Positions 16,566-24,752 of a stretch of 64,000 bases of DNA are shown here, in pieces. Source of the stretch: Streptomyces sp. SirexAA-E (lineage in GTDB: Bacteria; Actinomycetota; Actinomycetes; Streptomycetales; Streptomycetaceae); the NCBI RefSeq assembly GCF_000177195.2, contig NC_015953.1, positions 7,350,441 to 7,414,440 on the forward strand, in the 5' to 3' direction. Numbering within the stretch: the stretch's first letter is position 1; each line of letters begins with the position of its first letter. Position numbers and translations under genes: made by a program. Below the pieces are notes generated by a model, which saw nothing but the letters and a program-made list of their open reading frames with translations, made no database searches and was not told the origin of the DNA.

Positions 16566-17861
16566 ATGAAGGCATCCCGTACCCATGCCGCCGGAACAGC
16601 TGCGGTCGCAGCTCTCGCGCTGGCGCTCACCGGCTGCTCGTCGGCCGGGGAGGGCTCCGGCAGCGGTTCGTCGAAGGAGCTCACGTTCTGGGGCTGGTCG
16701 CCCGGTTACGCCGACGCGGTCAAGGCGTTCAACAAGACCCACCCCGACATCCAGGTCACCTACCAGGAGGTGCAGCCCGGCGCCAAGGGCGGGTACCAGA
16801 AGATGCTGAACGCGGTCCAGGCCGGCAACGCGCCCTGCCTGGCCCAGGTCGGGTACGAGACCCTCTCGAGCTTCGCCGCCCAAGGCGCCCTCCAGGACGT
16901 GCGGAAGCAGGCCGAGGGGGCCGAGCGGGACTTCCAGCCGGCCGCCTGGCAGTCGGTCAGCCTGGGGGGCGCCGTCTACGGGGCGCCGGTCGACACCGCC
17001 CCGATGGCGCTGTTCTACAACAAGAAGGTCTACGACTCACTCGGGCTGAAGCCGCCGGCCACCTGGGACGAGTACAAGGAGCAGGCGAAGAGGATCCACG
17101 CGTCCGACCCGGACCGCTACATCTCCTCGCCCTACCTGAACTACGACTACGCGGGCATGTCCTGGCAGGCGGGCGCCAGTTGGTTCGGGGTCAAGGACGA
17201 CTCGTGGAAGGTCGACCTCGCCTCAGCGGCCAACCAGAAGGTGGCCGGCTACTGGCAGGGCCTCGTGGACGAGGGTCTGATCAGTGGCGCCCCCATGTAC
17301 GACCAGGCGTGGTACGCGGGAATTGGCAGCGGTAACATCGCGACCGTCGTCGGCGCCGTCTGGCAGGCCGGCGTGATCAAGGGCGGCGCGAAGGACGGCG
17401 CGGGGGACTGGGCCGTCGCCCCGATGCCGCAGTGGAAGGCCGGGGAGAAGGCCGTGGGCAACGCGGGCGGCTCGGCCACCGCCGTCCTCAAGGGCTGCGG
17501 ATCCACCGAGGCGGCGTGGACGTTCGCCCACTGGCTCGGCACCGACCGCACCGCCTACGGCGACCTGGTCACCAAGGCGTCGCTGTACCCGGCCGCCGTC
17601 GGACTGCTCGACCTGCCGCAACTCCAGGTGAAGGACGCCTACTTCGGAGGGCAGCCGATCTACGACGTCTTCGCCGAAGCGGCTCCCGAGGTCACACCCG
17701 GTTGGACCTGGGGCCCGATCATGACCAAGACCACCACCGACCTGGACGACGCACTGAGCAAGGCCTGGGCCGGCAAGGGCACCCTCGCGAACGCGCTGGT
17801 GACCACCCGGGCGAAGACGGTCACCGAGCTGAAGAACCAGGGCTTGAAGGTCGCCGAGTAG
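16566..17861 (+). CDS. Sugar ABC transporter substrate-binding lipoprotein
   Basis: The 431-residue product has a lipoprotein signal with lipobox LTGC, lipid-anchored at Cys-24, followed by a Ser/Gly linker and a family 1 solute-binding fold. KELTFWGWSPGYADAVKAFNKTHPDIQVTY and NAVQAGNAPCLAQVGYETLSSF are typical of carbohydrate-binding proteins, and WAVAPMPQWKAGE is the late conserved block. AAGGAGGGG precedes ATG 16566. It is the first gene of a LacI-regulated operon with two permeases and a GH35 beta-galactosidase, so the ligand is probably a galactoside. No ATPase gene is present; Streptomyces sugar importers usually share MsiK. Confidence 0.92.
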   Translation: MKASRTHAAGTAAVAALALALTGCSSAGEGSGSGSSKELTFWGWSPGYADAVKAFNKTHPDIQVTYQEVQPGAKGGYQKMLNAVQAGNAPCLAQVGYETLSSFAAQGALQDVRKQAEGAERDFQPAAWQSVSLGGAVYGAPVDTAPMALFYNKKVYDSLGLKPPATWDEYKEQAKRIHASDPDRYISSPYLNYDYAGMSWQAGASWFGVKDDSWKVDLASAANQKVAGYWQGLVDEGLISGAPMYDQAWYAGIGSGNIATVVGAVWQAGVIKGGAKDGAGDWAVAPMPQWKAGEKAVGNAGGSATAVLKGCGSTEAAWTFAHWLGTDRTAYGDLVTKASLYPAAVGLLDLPQLQVKDAYFGGQPIYDVFAEAAPEVTPGWTWGPIMTKTTTDLDDALSKAWAGKGTLANALVTTRAKTVTELKNQGLKVAE

Positions 17862-17943
17862 CCACACACCGCAAACGGCGGCCGCGTCAGGACGAGCCGG
17901 CCGGCCGCCGGTCCCCGCACAGCCCCGAATGGGAAGAGAACCC

Positions 17944-18906
17944 GTGAGACCAACCGGTACGGCGGAGCAGACCGCCGCAGCACCGAAGCGCGCCGCACCG
18001 CCCGGCAGGCGGCGCGGACGCGAAACGGCACTCGGCCTACGCACCCTGCTGCTGTTCGGCGGCCCGTTCGCCGTCCTCTTCGCAGCGATGTACATCGCCC
18101 CGCTCCTCTACGCGACCGTGAGCAGCCTCTTCGTCGTCAAGCGGTCCGGTCTCGGCCTGGCCCCGCCGACCAGGGAGTTCGAACCGCTGCACAATTTCGC
18201 GCAGGCCTTCGGCGACCACGACTTCCTCGGCGCCCTCGCACGCGTGGGACTCTTCGCCGTCGTCCAGGTACCGCTCATGCTCGGCGTCGCCCTGGGCCTC
18301 GCCCTGCTCCTGGACTCCAGGTCGGCCCGGGCCAAGGGCTTCTTCCGTCTCGGTGCCTTCCTGCCCTACGCCATCCCGGGCGTCAGCGCGGCCCTGGTCT
18401 GGTCCTTCATGTACTCCTCCGAGTCCAGCCCGATCAACCATCTGCTGGAACCGCTCGGCGTGCGGATCCCGTTCTTCGCGGACGGCGCGGTCCTGTGGTC
18501 CGTGGCGAACATCGTCACGTGGAGCTGGACCGGCTACAACATGATCATCATCTACAGCGCGCTGCAGACGATCCCCGCCGAGGTCCTGGAAGCCGCCAAG
18601 ATGGACGGCGCGTCCGCGCTGCGGATCGCGTGGAGCGTCAAGATCCCCGCCGTACGCAGCTCCCTCGTCCTGACCACCGTGTTCTCCATCATCGGCTCCG
18701 CGCAGCTGTTCAACGAACCCGCGGTGCTGCAGCCCATCTCCGGCGGCGCCATCTCCTCGGCCTTCACCCCGATCATGTCCGCCCAGGCAGCCGTCGCCGC
18801 CGGCAACTACCCGTACGCCGCGGCGCAGTCCGTCGTGCTGGCCCTCACGGTGGGCGTTCTGTCCTTCGTCTTCTTCAAGCTGACCAGCCGGGGTGAGAAC
18901 GCATGA
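17944..18906 (+). CDS. Sugar ABC transporter permease (MalF-type)
   Basis: The product has six predicted membrane helices and the permease EAA loop EVLEAAKMDGASALRIAWSVKIP at about residues 210-232, which docks the ATPase. A basic Arg/Ala N-terminus precedes the first helix, LLLFGGPFAVLFAAMYIAPLLYATVSSLF. I prefer GTG 17944 because GGAAGAG lies at the proper distance; ATG 17929 is the alternative and overlaps that ribosome site. It is 82 nt downstream of the binding-protein gene and overlaps the second permease gene by 4 nt (ATGA), so they are coupled. Confidence 0.92.
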   Translation: MRPTGTAEQTAAAPKRAAPPGRRRGRETALGLRTLLLFGGPFAVLFAAMYIAPLLYATVSSLFVVKRSGLGLAPPTREFEPLHNFAQAFGDHDFLGALARVGLFAVVQVPLMLGVALGLALLLDSRSARAKGFFRLGAFLPYAIPGVSAALVWSFMYSSESSPINHLLEPLGVRIPFFADGAVLWSVANIVTWSWTGYNMIIIYSALQTIPAEVLEAAKMDGASALRIAWSVKIPAVRSSLVLTTVFSIIGSAQLFNEPAVLQPISGGAISSAFTPIMSAQAAVAAGNYPYAAAQSVVLALTVGVLSFVFFKLTSRGENA

Positions 18907-19784
18907 CCGCCGCCGACATACCGGACACCTCCCGCCCCGGAGCCGGGCGGGAGACGACCATGGCGAGCCGCGCCGTCACGCTGTCCCTCCTACTGGTCTC
19001 CACGGTCTACTTCCTCTTCCCGCTGTGGTGGCTGCTGGTCTCCGTCACCAAGCCCTTCGGACGGCAGTTCAGCGGCAACGGGCTGTGGTTCGACGGTTTC
19101 GGCCTCTTCGAGAACATCAGCCGGCTGACCGAGCAGAACGACGGCATCTTCTGGCGCTGGATGCTCAACAGCGTCCTCTACTGCGGCATCGGCGCACTCG
19201 CGGGCACCCTGCTGTCCGCCATGGCCGGCTATCTCCTGGCCAAATACCGCTTCCGTGGCAGGAACGCGCTGTTCGGCACGGTGCTCGCCGCCGTCCTGAT
19301 CCCGAAGATCCTCTTCACGCTCCCGCTGTACCTGATGTTCTCCGGCATCGGCCTGATCGACAACCCGCTCGCGGTGCTGCTCCCGAGCATCGTCAGCCCC
19401 TTCGGGGTCTACCTCGCACGCATCTTCGCCGCCCAGTCCGTGCCGGACGAGGTCATCGAGGCCGGCCGCCTGGACGGGGCGAGCGAATTCCGCATCTTCC
19501 GCACGGTCGCCCTGCCCATGATGCTGCCCGCCCTGGTGACGATCTTCCTCTTCCAGTTCGTCGACATCTGGAACAACTACCTGCTGCCCGCCATGGTTCT
19601 CAGCGACGACCGGCTCCAGCCCGTCACCGTCGGCCTCGTCGGCTGGAACGCCAGCCACGGCGTCGCCGTACCGGCACCGCTCGTCGTCATCGGCTCGCTG
19701 GTCTCCGTCGTCCCCCTGATCGTGGCCTTCGTCGCCCTCCAGCGTTTCTGGCGCGCGGGAATGACCGCGGGGGCCGTCAAATGA
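18903..19784 (+). CDS. Sugar ABC transporter permease (MalG-type)
   Basis: The 293-residue integral membrane protein has six helices and the EAA motif EVIEAGRLDGASEFRIFRTVALPMMLPAL at about residues 184-212. It pairs with the preceding MalF-type permease to form the membrane channel of the importer. It starts at ATG 18903 inside the ATGA overlap with the upstream gene and ends in a second ATGA overlap with the beta-galactosidase gene at 19781. Expression of the three genes is therefore tightly coupled. Confidence 0.93.
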   Translation: MTAADIPDTSRPGAGRETTMASRAVTLSLLLVSTVYFLFPLWWLLVSVTKPFGRQFSGNGLWFDGFGLFENISRLTEQNDGIFWRWMLNSVLYCGIGALAGTLLSAMAGYLLAKYRFRGRNALFGTVLAAVLIPKILFTLPLYLMFSGIGLIDNPLAVLLPSIVSPFGVYLARIFAAQSVPDEVIEAGRLDGASEFRIFRTVALPMMLPALVTIFLFQFVDIWNNYLLPAMVLSDDRLQPVTVGLVGWNASHGVAVPAPLVVIGSLVSVVPLIVAFVALQRFWRAGMTAGAVK

Positions 19785-21589
19785 CCCCCACCCCGCAGGC
19801 CCTGCTGACCTACTCAGAGGGCACGTTGCTACGGGCCGGCCGCCCGCACCAGGTCCTCGCCGGTACCCTGCACTACTTCCGCGTCCACCCCGATCAGTGG
19901 CACGACAGGCTGGAACGCCTGGCGGCCATGGGCCTGAACACGGTGGACACCTACATCGCCTGGAACTTCCACGAACGGCGCACGGGGGAGCACCGCTTCG
20001 ACGGCTGGCGGGACATCGAGCGCTTCGTGCGCACGGCCCAGCGGACCGGCCTCGACGTGATCGTCCGGCCCGGCCCCTACATCTGCGCCGAGTGGGACAA
20101 CGGCGGCCTGCCCGCCTGGCTCACCGACCGCCCCGGCATGCGGCCACGTTCGTCGTACGCCCCCTACCTGGACGAGGTCGCCCGCTGGTTCGACGTCCTC
20201 ATCCCCAGGATCGCCGACCTCCAGGCGGCACGCGGCGGCCCCGTCGTCGCCGTCCAGGTGGAGAACGAGTACGGAAGCTACGGCGACGACCACGCCTACA
20301 TGCGGTGGGTGCACGACGCCCTCGCCGGACGGGGCGTCACCGAGCTGCTCTACACCGCCGACGGACCCACCGAGCTGATGCTCGACGGAGGCAGCCTGCC
20401 GGGCGTCCTCGCCACCGCCACTCTCGGGTCCCGCGCCGACCAGGCCGCACAACTGCTGCGCACGCGCCGGAGCGGTGAGCCGTTCCTGTGCGCGGAATTC
20501 TGGAACGGATGGTTCGACCACTGGGGCGAGAAGCACCACACCCGCTCCGTGGGGAGCGCCGCCGCGGCCCTGGACGAGATCCTCGCCAAGGGCGGCTCGG
20601 TCAGCCTCTACCCCGCGCACGGCGGCACCAACTTCGGTCTCTGGGCGGGCGCCAACCATGCGGACGGCGCGCTCCAGCCCACCGTCACCAGCTACGACTC
20701 GGACGCACCGATCGCGGAACACGGCGCTCCCACCCCCAAGTTCCACGCCTTCCGCGACAGACTGCTGGCCGCCACGGGCGCCGCTGAGCGTGAACTGCCC
20801 CGCTCACGACCCCTCCTGGCCCCCCGCTCGCTGCCCCTGACCCGGGGGGCCCGACTGCTCACGGCTCTGGAAGCCGTCTCCGACACCGTCGCCTCACCCC
20901 ACCCCCTGTCCTTCGGACAGCTCGGCCAGTCCTCCGGGCTCGTCCTCTACCGTGCCCACCCCGTGCTCCCGCCCGGAGCGAGCGAGCTGACCGTGACCGG
21001 CCTGCACGACCGGGCGCAGGTCTTCGTCGACGGCGCCGCCGTCGGCGTGCTGGAACGCGAGACCGCCTCACTGACCGTGGAGGGCACCGGGCGGGCGGTC
21101 CGCCTGGAGCTCCTGGTGGAGAACCAAGGCCGCATCAACTACGGGCCGCTCCTGGGACAGGGCAAGGGCATCCTCGGCGGGGTGCGCGTCGAGCGCCGGC
21201 TGGTCCACCACTGGACGATGCGCTCCCTGCCGCTCGACGAATGGACGGCCGACGACCTCGCACGGGCGACGGCGGCCGTGGGGGAGGCGGCACCCTTGGG
21301 GGAGGCGGCATCCGGCTTCGCCACCGCGCAGTTCGACGCGGAGGGGAGCGGCGACACCTTCCTGGCCTTCCCGGGCTCCGGCAAGGGTTTCGTATGGATC
21401 AACGACTTCCTGCTCGGGCGGTACTGGAACATCGGCCCCCAGACCACGCTCTATGTGCCGGCGCCCCTCGTCACCCCCGGCGCCAACCGCCTGACCCTGC
21501 TCGAACTGGAAGGCTTCGGCGACCACGTGGAGCTCCGCACCGGCCCGGAGCTGGGCCCGCCCGAGGAGTACATCGAGACCTTCTCCTGA
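19781..21589 (+). CDS. GH35 beta-galactosidase
   Basis: The 602-residue cytoplasmic enzyme (no signal peptide) belongs to glycoside hydrolase family 35. The barrel begins with HQVLAGTLHYFRVHPDQWHDRL and MGLNTVDTYIAWNFHE. The acid/base Glu is in AVQVENEYGSYG (about residue 163) and the nucleophile Glu in FLCAEFWNGWFDHWG (about residue 238). C-terminal beta-sandwich domains include GKGFVWINDFLLGRYWNIGPQTTLYVPA. It hydrolyses terminal beta-galactosides and, from its position, acts on sugar taken up by the upstream transporter. The start overlaps the permease stop by 4 nt. A strong hairpin follows the stop. Confidence 0.94.
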   Translation: MTPTPQALLTYSEGTLLRAGRPHQVLAGTLHYFRVHPDQWHDRLERLAAMGLNTVDTYIAWNFHERRTGEHRFDGWRDIERFVRTAQRTGLDVIVRPGPYICAEWDNGGLPAWLTDRPGMRPRSSYAPYLDEVARWFDVLIPRIADLQAARGGPVVAVQVENEYGSYGDDHAYMRWVHDALAGRGVTELLYTADGPTELMLDGGSLPGVLATATLGSRADQAAQLLRTRRSGEPFLCAEFWNGWFDHWGEKHHTRSVGSAAAALDEILAKGGSVSLYPAHGGTNFGLWAGANHADGALQPTVTSYDSDAPIAEHGAPTPKFHAFRDRLLAATGAAERELPRSRPLLAPRSLPLTRGARLLTALEAVSDTVASPHPLSFGQLGQSSGLVLYRAHPVLPPGASELTVTGLHDRAQVFVDGAAVGVLERETASLTVEGTGRAVRLELLVENQGRINYGPLLGQGKGILGGVRVERRLVHHWTMRSLPLDEWTADDLARATAAVGEAAPLGEAASGFATAQFDAEGSGDTFLAFPGSGKGFVWINDFLLGRYWNIGPQTTLYVPAPLVTPGANRLTLLELEGFGDHVELRTGPELGPPEEYIETFS

Positions 21590-21628
21590 CCACCCGGAAG
21601 GGACGCCCCGCCGCACGGACCACCTTGA

Positions 21629-21664
21629 CGCGCTTCCCCGGCACCACCGTGCCGGGGAAGCGCG
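21629..21664. terminator. Bidirectional terminator between convergent operons
   Basis: A perfect 16-bp stem (21629-21644 with 21649-21664) with a CACC loop lies between the beta-galactosidase gene (+) and the NMT1-type binding-protein gene (-). It can terminate both. Confidence 0.85.
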
Positions 21665-21685
21665 CCGGACGCACGACGGTGACCG

Positions 21686-22714
21686 TCAGCCCACCTTCTC
21701 GACGAACTCCGTGGTGTAGGTCTTGCCCAGATCGACCTCGGCGTCCTTGAGGTTGGGATTGAACGCCTTCAGGACACGCTCGACGGTCTCCGGACCGTCC
21801 TTCGGCATGACGCCGTCGGTGGTGAACATCGGCAGCGTGCTCCTGATCGCCTCGGCGTACAGCTCCTTGCCGCCCTGCGCGTAGTCGGCCGGCATCTTCG
21901 CAGCGATCTCCTCGGGCGAGTGGCCGTCCATCCACCTCAGTGTCCTGACGAAGGCGTTGGCCAGCTTCTGGACCGTCTCCTTGTTGCCGTTCACCCAGCT
22001 CGTGTTCATGTACAGACTGGAGGAGGGGTAGGGGCCGCCGAGCGCCTCCTGCGAGCCCTCGGGCGTACGCATGTCGACCAGCACCTTGCCGACCTTCTTG
22101 TCGAGGATCTGGGTGACCGTCGGGTCCGTGGTCATCCCCGCCTGGATCGAGTTCTGCTGGAGAGCGGAGATGAACGTCTGGCCCGCGCCGACGGCCACGG
22201 GGGTGATCCGGTCGGTCCGCACGCCGTTCTTCACGGCGAGGTACTTGGTGAGGAAGTCCGTGGAGGAACCGAGACCGGTGACGCCCAGCTTCTTGCCGGA
22301 GAAGTCCTTCGGCGACTTGATCTCGTCCGCCGCGGCGTTGGACACCACCTCCACCTCGCCCGAGGTGTGCGAGAGCTGTACGACCGACTCGACCTCCTTC
22401 CCCTTCACCTGGAGGTCGAGGGTGTGGTCGTAGAAGCCGACGACGCCCTGCACGTCACCCGAGATGAGCGAGGTGGTGGCCTGCACGCCGGCGGGTTCGG
22501 TCAGCAACTGGACGTCCAGGCCCTCGGCCTCGAAGTGACCGAGCTTCTGGGTGAGCATCGCCGGCATGTAGATGACCTTGTCCAGGCCGCCGACCATGAT
22601 CTTGATCTGGCCGCCGTTCGCCCCCGAGGAGGAGTCCCCGCCGCAGGCGCTGAGGGAGCACAGGGCCAGCAGCGCCGCGGCAGCGGCGGCGGGGGCCTTG
22701 AGATGGCTACGCAT
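21686..22714 (-). CDS. SsuA/NMT1-type ABC transporter substrate-binding lipoprotein
   Basis: The 342-residue product has a lipobox LSAC with Cys-24 as the lipid anchor. IKIMVGGLDKVIYMPAMLTQKLGHFEAEGL, typical of the SsuA/TauA/ThiY-like (NMT1) family, follows. Later blocks include SPKDFSGKKLGVTGLGSSTDFLTKYL and WMDGHSPEEIAAKMPADY. Family ligands include alkylsulfonates, nitrate and thiamine-pyrimidine precursors; nothing here decides between them. I chose ATG 22714 over GTG 22720 because the AAGGA site is then correctly spaced. It is the last gene of an ATPase-permease-binding-protein operon. Confidence 0.9.
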   Translation of the reverse strand: MRSHLKAPAAAAAALLALCSLSACGGDSSSGANGGQIKIMVGGLDKVIYMPAMLTQKLGHFEAEGLDVQLLTEPAGVQATTSLISGDVQGVVGFYDHTLDLQVKGKEVESVVQLSHTSGEVEVVSNAAADEIKSPKDFSGKKLGVTGLGSSTDFLTKYLAVKNGVRTDRITPVAVGAGQTFISALQQNSIQAGMTTDPTVTQILDKKVGKVLVDMRTPEGSQEALGGPYPSSSLYMNTSWVNGNKETVQKLANAFVRTLRWMDGHSPEEIAAKMPADYAQGGKELYAEAIRSTLPMFTTDGVMPKDGPETVERVLKAFNPNLKDAEVDLGKTYTTEFVEKVG

Positions 22715-22786
22715 GATCACGTCCTTGTGCTGAGAGTCGGGTCTCCCCGGCCGGGAGGGCGGTGCGGGCGGGGCAGTACGAGAGGG

Positions 22787-23689
22787 TCAGCGGCCGTCGC
22801 CGGCGTCGGCCGGCTTCCACCGGAAGAGGCTGCGTTCGAGGAAGGACAGCAGCGCCTCGGCGAGCAGGGCGACGACAGCGAGGATCACCATGGCGGCGTA
22901 GACCCCGGCGGCGTTGAAGGTGCCCTGCGAGGCGGAGACGAGCAGTCCGAGGCCCTTCGTGGCACCGATGTACTCGCCGACGATCGCGCCGATCAGCGCG
23001 AAGCCGAAACTCACGTGCAGGCTGGTGAAGATCCACGAGGTCGCGGAGGGGATGACCACCTGGAAGGTGACCTGCCGGTTGCTCGCGCCGAGGATGCGCG
23101 CGTTGGCGACCAGGTTCCGGTCCACCTCACGGGCGCCCTGGAAGGCGTTGAAGAAGACCGGGAAGAAGACGAGTACCACCGCCGACGCGATCTTCGACGC
23201 CGGGCCGAGACCGAACCAGATCAGGAAGATCGGTGCGAGGACGATGCGAGGCAGCGCGTTGAGCACCTTGATGTAGGGCCCGAGGACGTCGGAGAGGAAG
23301 CGGACCCTGCCCAGCGCGATCCCCAGGATCACACCGGCGACGACACCGATGATCCAGCCGACCAGGGCCTCGTACAGGGTGTACCAGATCTGCTCCCACA
23401 GAGTTCCCTGCGGGGTGCCGTCCGTCGCCCACCGGACGATCTGGTCCCAGATCTTCGAAGGCATCGAGAAGTTGAACGGATCGATCACGGCGGAGCGGGC
23501 CAGCCACTCCCACAGGCCCAGCAGCGCGATCAGCAGGAGGACGCGGGTGCTGTAGACGGTGATACGGCGATTGCGTGCGGCCCGTGCCCGGGCCTGCGCG
23601 CGTGTACCGCCCGCCGACCCGGCCGTGGCCGTACCCTCGACCGCGACCTGTGCTTTCCCGGCCGGCGCCGAGGTGCTCTCAAGCGGCAT
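22787..23689 (-). CDS. SsuC-type ABC transporter permease
   Basis: The 300-residue membrane protein has a 40-residue hydrophilic N-terminus, then helices such as VLLLIALLGLWEWLARSAVI and WIIGVVAGVILGIALGRV. The SsuC/TauC-type EAA region is EVDRNLVANARILGASNRQVTFQVVIPSA. The start codon lies inside the end of the ATPase gene (11-nt overlap), so the two are translationally coupled. It forms the channel for the NMT1-type binding protein whose gene follows 72 nt later. Confidence 0.92.
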   Translation of the reverse strand: MPLESTSAPAGKAQVAVEGTATAGSAGGTRAQARARAARNRRITVYSTRVLLLIALLGLWEWLARSAVIDPFNFSMPSKIWDQIVRWATDGTPQGTLWEQIWYTLYEALVGWIIGVVAGVILGIALGRVRFLSDVLGPYIKVLNALPRIVLAPIFLIWFGLGPASKIASAVVLVFFPVFFNAFQGAREVDRNLVANARILGASNRQVTFQVVIPSATSWIFTSLHVSFGFALIGAIVGEYIGATKGLGLLVSASQGTFNAAGVYAAMVILAVVALLAEALLSFLERSLFRWKPADAGDGR

Positions 23690-24494
23690 CGGACGCGCTC
23701 CGTTCACGGGTGATGCGGACCTCTTCACCGAGCGAGGACCAGATCTCGCGGTAGATCTCCACGAAGCGCGGCTCCAGCCGCACCGCCTCGACCTGGCGCG
23801 GACGCGGCAGGTCGATGGTGAAGATCTCCTTCACGGTCGCCGGCCCGGCCGTCATGACGACGACCTTGTCCGCCAGCGCGATGGACTCCTCCAGGTCGTG
23901 GGTCACGAAGACGACGGAGGCACCGGTCCCGGCCCACAGGTCCAGCAGCTCGTCCGACATCAACGCCCGGGTCTGCACGTCGAGCGCGGAGAACGGCTCG
24001 TCCATGAGGAGGAGCTCGGGGTCGTTCACGAAGGTGGCCGCGAGCGCGACGCGCTTGCGCTGCCCTCCCGACAGCTGGTGCGGGAACCGGTCCTCGAACG
24101 CGCCGAGTCCCACACGCGCCAGCCAGGAACGGGCACGTTCCCTGGCCTCCGCCTTGGGCACACCACGGAACCGGGGCCCCGCCATCACGTTGGAGAGCAC
24201 CGACCGCCAGGGGAACACGGCGTCCTGCTGGAAGACGAAGCCGACCTTGTCGCCGATACCGGAGACCGGGGCCCCGGCGACGAGGACCTCGCCCTCGGTG
24301 GCCTCCTCCAACCCGCTGACCAGGGTCAGCGTGGTGGACTTCCCGCACCCGGTGGGCCCGACCACGGCGACGAACTCACCCTGCTCGACGGTCAGGTTCA
24401 GATCGCGTACGGCAGTGTGCAGGCCACCTGAGGGGGTGCGGAAGACCTTGCTGGCCCCCCGCAACTCGATGACCGGACGTTTCTGAATGCTCAT
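23679..24494 (-). CDS. SsuB-type ABC transporter ATP-binding protein
   Basis: The 271-residue ATPase has Walker A GPTGCGKSTT (about residues 46-55), Q-loop FVFQQDAVFPW, signature LSGGQRKRVALA, Walker B LLLMDEPFSALD and the H-loop THD. It matches the nitrate/sulfonate/taurine importer subfamily. I chose ATG 24494 (MSIQKRPVIELRGASKVF); the frame extends 17 codons upstream without homology. It is first in the three-gene operon and divergent from the DcuS/DcuR-like two-component genes. Confidence 0.93.
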   Translation of the reverse strand: MSIQKRPVIELRGASKVFRTPSGGLHTAVRDLNLTVEQGEFVAVVGPTGCGKSTTLTLVSGLEEATEGEVLVAGAPVSGIGDKVGFVFQQDAVFPWRSVLSNVMAGPRFRGVPKAEARERARSWLARVGLGAFEDRFPHQLSGGQRKRVALAATFVNDPELLLMDEPFSALDVQTRALMSDELLDLWAGTGASVVFVTHDLEESIALADKVVVMTAGPATVKEIFTIDLPRPRQVEAVRLEPRFVEIYREIWSSLGEEVRITRERSASDAA

Positions 24495-24533
24495 GACCGG
24501 GACCGTAGGAGCGGCCGCGGCACGGCGGCACCC

Positions 24534-24590
24534 TTGTGGGCACAACCCGTCCTTGTGCCCGTAGTACCTGTTCTGCTCGTTGTGCTCACC
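24534..24590. promoter_or_regulatory. TTGTG repeat cluster upstream of the ABC operon
   Basis: TTGTGGGCACAA (24534-24545) is a perfect 5-2-5 palindrome, and two further TTGTG cores follow at 24553 and 24580. They lie in the 258-base divergent region between the ABC operon and the sensor kinase gene. A cluster like this is a plausible binding site for the adjacent response regulator. The repeats are seen; the role is inferred. Confidence 0.5.
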
Positions 24591-24752
24591 CCGGAAGCGC
24601 GTTCCGGGGCACAGGGCTGGGCAGCGGGCCGTGAGCCGTTTACCTTGCGGCTACACAGGTGTCGCGAGGACATGCCCGTCGCACGGACGTGATCCCCACG
24701 GGGACGGAGTCGTCAGTTCCGGGGCGGCCGCGGAAGAAGAGAGGAGGAGACG

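Noticed and set aside
21920..23713. 597-codon plus-strand open frame
   Set aside because: Antisense to the NMT1-type binding protein and permease genes, Glu/Asp/Arg-rich, no motif.
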